Positions 61,770-64,000 of a stretch of DNA of 64,000 bases are shown piece by piece. The notes under the pieces were generated by a model. The model had not been told where the DNA came from and did no database searches. It worked only from the letters and a program-made list of their open reading frames with translations. The number at the start of each line of letters is the position of its first letter. The stretch's first letter is position 1. Source of the stretch: Microbacterium sp. W4I20 (GTDB lineage: Bacteria; Actinomycetota; Actinomycetes; Actinomycetales; Microbacteriaceae); assembly GCF_030816505.1 (NCBI RefSeq), contig NZ_JAUSYB010000001.1, positions 3,224,001-3,288,000 of the forward strand. The letters run 5' to 3'. The position numbers were made by a program, and so were the translations under genes.

Positions 61770-62921
61770 ATGCCAGAGGCATTCATCGTCGACGCGGTCC
61801 GGTCGCCGGTCGGCAGACGCGGCGGCTCGCTGGCCGGCATCCATCCCGCCGATCTGGGTGCGCACAGTCTGCGGGCCCTCGTCGACCGGGTCGGCGTCGA
61901 TCCCGGCGCCGTGGACGATGTCATCCTCGGCACGATCGACGCGATCGGAGGGCAGGCCGGAAACGTCGCCCGGACCGCCCTGCTCGTCGCGGGGTTCCCC
62001 GAGCACGTGCCGGGCGTCACCATCGACCGTCAGTGCGGGTCGAGCCAGCAGGCCGTGCACTTCGCCGCGCAGGCCGTGATGAGCGGCACGGCCGACCTCG
62101 TGATCGCCGGCGGGCTGCAGAGCATGTCGCAGGTGCCGCTCACGGCATCGGCCACCGTCGGCGAGCAGTTCGGATTCACGACGCCGCTCGCCGAATCGCC
62201 GGGGTGGCAGGCGCGCTATGGCGACCAGGAGATCTCGCAGTTCGCCGGCGCCGAACTGATCGCCGAGAAGTGGGGCATCAGCCGCGAGCAGATGGAGCAG
62301 TTCGCGCTGGAGAGCCACCGGCGTGCGGCCGTCGCACAAGACGAGGGCCGCTTCGCGGGCGAGATCGCCCCGCTCGCCGGACTCGACCACGACGAAGGCG
62401 TGCGACGCGACACCTCCCTCGAGCGCATGGCCGGGCTGCAGCCGCTACGACCCGGCGGCCGGATCACCGCCGCGGTCTCCTCGCAGATCAGCGACGCGTC
62501 CAGCGCGGTGCTGGTCGCGAGCGAACGAGCGGTGCGTGAACACGGGCTGACTCCGCGGGCCCGCGTGCACCACCTGACCGTGCGTGGCGACAGCCCGGTG
62601 CTGATGCTGAGCGCACCGATCCCGGCGACGCGTCGGGCACTCGAGCGCACCGGCCTGACCGTCGACGACATCGACCTGTTCGAGGTCAACGAGGCGTTCG
62701 CGTCGGTCGTGCTCGCGTGGATGCAGGAGGTCGGCGCTCCGCACGACAGGGTCAACGTCAACGGCGGTGCCATCGCGCTCGGGCATCCGATCGGCGCCAC
62801 CGGCACGCGACTGATGGCCACTCTGCTCGCCGAGCTCGAGCGCACCGGCGGACGCTACGGCCTGCAGGTGATGTGCGAGGGCGGCGGCGTCGCGAACGTC
62901 ACGATCCTCGAGCGCCTCTGA
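61770..62921 (+). CDS. Thiolase (acetyl-CoA acyltransferase)
   Basis: 383 residues from ATG 61770 (GGGAAGG upstream). Cleaves 3-oxoacyl-CoA or condenses acetyl-CoA units. Nucleophile Cys89 in VTIDRQCGSSQQAVHFA; LFEVNEAFASVVLAW; His in NGGAIALGHPIGATG; C-terminal Cys in VMCEGGGVANVTI, all conserved. It resembles the FadA-type thiolases of actinobacterial degradation pathways. It follows the cytochrome-like gene by 22 bp, with etfBA just before, consistent with acyl-CoA catabolism. Confidence 0.92.
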   Translation: MPEAFIVDAVRSPVGRRGGSLAGIHPADLGAHSLRALVDRVGVDPGAVDDVILGTIDAIGGQAGNVARTALLVAGFPEHVPGVTIDRQCGSSQQAVHFAAQAVMSGTADLVIAGGLQSMSQVPLTASATVGEQFGFTTPLAESPGWQARYGDQEISQFAGAELIAEKWGISREQMEQFALESHRRAAVAQDEGRFAGEIAPLAGLDHDEGVRRDTSLERMAGLQPLRPGGRITAAVSSQISDASSAVLVASERAVREHGLTPRARVHHLTVRGDSPVLMLSAPIPATRRALERTGLTVDDIDLFEVNEAFASVVLAWMQEVGAPHDRVNVNGGAIALGHPIGATGTRLMATLLAELERTGGRYGLQVMCEGGGVANVTILERL

Positions 62922-62937
62922 CGAGGCGACTCGCGGG

Positions 62938-63444
62938 TCAGCGGACGAAGCGGACTTCGGTCAGCGTCTCGCCGAGGAACGGCTCGGTGTGCGTGGCGCC
63001 GTCGAGCGTGAAGCCGTTGCGCGTGTAGAAGCGGTGCGCGCGGGGGTTGTCCTCCGCGACCCAGAGGTACACCGACTCGTCCTGCTCCACGGCGGCGTCG
63101 AACAGCTTCTGGCCGATGCCGGTGCCGTGCAGCGCGTCGAGCAGGTAGATGAAGTACAGCTCGCGGAGTGCCGGAGCATCCTTGTCGCGGGCCGGGCCCG
63201 AGCCGACGAAGCCGACGATCTCGCGGTCGACCAGCGCCGCGCTCATCTTGAACTCGGGGCCCTGAGCAGCCCAGTGCGTCCACAGCTCGGCCATGCGTCG
63301 GGGCGACACCTTCTCGAGCGCAGCCTTGCTGATCAGGTGGTCGTAGGTCTCGTGCCAGCACTGGGCGTGCACGCGACCGAGGGCTTCCGCATCCACATCA
63401 CGGACCGGACGGACGATGACTTCGGGCTGGGCTTCGGCGCTCAT
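62938..63444 (-). CDS. GNAT-family N-acetyltransferase
   Basis: 168 residues. VIVRPVRDVDAEALGRVHAQ and WHETYDHLI at the start, acetyl-CoA loop in LHGTGIGQKLFDAAV (Q/R-x2-G-x-G/A type), and WVAEDNPRAHRFYTRNGFTLDG at the end, all standard for GNAT enzymes. Substrate unknown (amino or small-molecule acetylation). Convergent with the thiolase gene. Confidence 0.88.
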   Translation of the reverse strand: MSAEAQPEVIVRPVRDVDAEALGRVHAQCWHETYDHLISKAALEKVSPRRMAELWTHWAAQGPEFKMSAALVDREIVGFVGSGPARDKDAPALRELYFIYLLDALHGTGIGQKLFDAAVEQDESVYLWVAEDNPRAHRFYTRNGFTLDGATHTEPFLGETLTEVRFVR

Positions 63445-63574
63445 GCCGTGACTCTACGCGCGGCATCCGCTATCAGGAAATCGAGAGGATGCCGTGCGAG
63501 GCGACGCTCCGACGGCTGGAGGATTCGCACAATGAAGTTCCCGGAACGTTCGTCGATGGCTACGATCGATCCTC

Positions 63575-64000
63575 GTGAATGTGATCTGGCGCACCCTCCT
63601 GGTGATCCTCCGTGCGCGTCGCCGCGTGCGACGCGGCAAGACCCTCGATCCGACGGCGGTCGGCACCATCCGATTGACGACTTTGCCGACCGACATCGAC
63701 ATCCTCCGGCACATGAACAACGGGCGCTACCTGTCGCTGTTCGACCTCGGGCGCTGGGATCTGCTGATCCGTACCGGGCTGTTCGGCGCGATGAAGGACC
63801 AGGGCTGGTACGCGGTCGTCTCCAGCGAGACGATCACGTTCCGCAAGTCGCTGGAGCTGTGGCAGAACTTCGAGGTGCAGTCGCGGTTCATCGGCCACGA
63901 TGACAAGGCACTCTTCATGGAGCACCGGGCCGTGGTCGACGGCGAGGTCTACGCGCGGGCTATCGTGCGGGCGCGGATGCTGCGCCGTACCGGCGGCACC
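63575..64000 (+). CDS. Hot-dog-fold thioesterase family protein, partial
   Basis: Reads from GTG 63575 for 142 codons to the window edge without a stop. The stretch TDIDILRHMNNGRYLSLFDLGRWDLLIRTGLF (in two pieces) is the 4HBT pattern of acyl-CoA thioesterases with its catalytic region, followed by GWYAVVSSETITFRKSLELWQNFEV. A basic, hydrophobic N-terminus (VIWRTLLVILRARRRVRRG) could associate with the membrane. Probably hydrolyses an acyl-CoA. Confidence 0.8.
   Translation, partial: MNVIWRTLLVILRARRRVRRGKTLDPTAVGTIRLTTLPTDIDILRHMNNGRYLSLFDLGRWDLLIRTGLFGAMKDQGWYAVVSSETITFRKSLELWQNFEVQSRFIGHDDKALFMEHRAVVDGEVYARAIVRARMLRRTGGT

Overview
The window is high-GC, densely packed chromosomal DNA from an actinobacterium. 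The gene families (actinobacterial-type xylose isomerase, ROK XylR, AraB-type FGGY kinase, LAXTG-type anchor, sugar ABC importers without their own ATPase) and the frequent GGATGCCG/GCATCCG words in coding sequence suggest Microbacteriaceae, most likely Microbacterium. That placement is inference; no rRNA or other marker gene is present. I see no prophage, insertion sequence, CRISPR array, tRNA or plasmid gene.

Layout. 1-3.5 kb: oxidative L-fucose-type catabolism (FAH-family hydrolase, L-fuconate dehydratase, aldo/keto reductase, mutarotase FucU). 3.5-5.1 kb: a CGNR regulator divergent from an EamA exporter. 5.1-9.6 kb: GntR/FCD regulator with prpD-prpB-prpC (2-methylcitrate cycle). 9.6-16.8 kb: secreted and surface proteins (META lipoprotein, wall-anchored S1 protease, double-domain CE1-like esterase, DUF916-like protein). 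16.8-30.5 kb: a sugar/polyol island with a LacI and a GntR regulator, a four-gene operon for a short sugar or sugar acid (TIM-barrel enzyme, DhaKL-type kinase, RpiB-type isomerase, hydroxyacid dehydrogenase), a CUT1 ABC importer, GH51 arabinofuranosidase, GH5 glycosidase and alditol oxidase. 30.5-38.3 kb: LacI regulator and a YtfQRT/YjfF-type importer with an extra ATPase. 38.3-47 kb: SDR protein, LacI, araD-araB-araA-galM and an MFS transporter. 47-50.9 kb: xylAB divergent from xylR. 51.9-56.5 kb: valine/isobutyrate degradation (mmsA, acyl-CoA dehydrogenase, mmsB, enoyl-CoA hydratase). 56.5-64 kb: small YdeI/SRPBCC/MarR genes, etfBA, a membrane cytochrome b-like gene, thiolase, GNAT and a partial thioesterase.

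The genes form a plant-cell-wall sugar scavenging region: secreted esterase, protease and glycosidases release arabinose, xylose and related sugars, three importers take them up, and araBAD, xylAB, the fucose route and the erythrulose-type operon feed central metabolism. Valine breakdown yields propionyl-CoA, which the methylcitrate genes can use; EtfBA can accept the acyl-CoA dehydrogenase electrons. Local operators are readable for most catabolic units: TTTACAACGTTGTAAA at three promoters, a TGTT-N2-CG-N2-AACA motif at two, CTGTGACCGGTCACAG at araD, TTGTTG-N4-CAACAA at xylA, and a 24-bp palindrome at mmsA.

The most unusual content is the repeats. A 59-61 bp perfect hairpin element sits in frame inside coding sequence three times (1972-2032, 60073-60131, 60312-60372), always encoding ADTPDVG...GPTSGVSA. 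At least two further hairpin families lie between genes, and a short CTTCGACAAGCTCAG-type repeat forms the first codons of three genes. Three genes between 54.6 and 61.8 kb carry single lesions (two G-run frameshifts, one amber codon).
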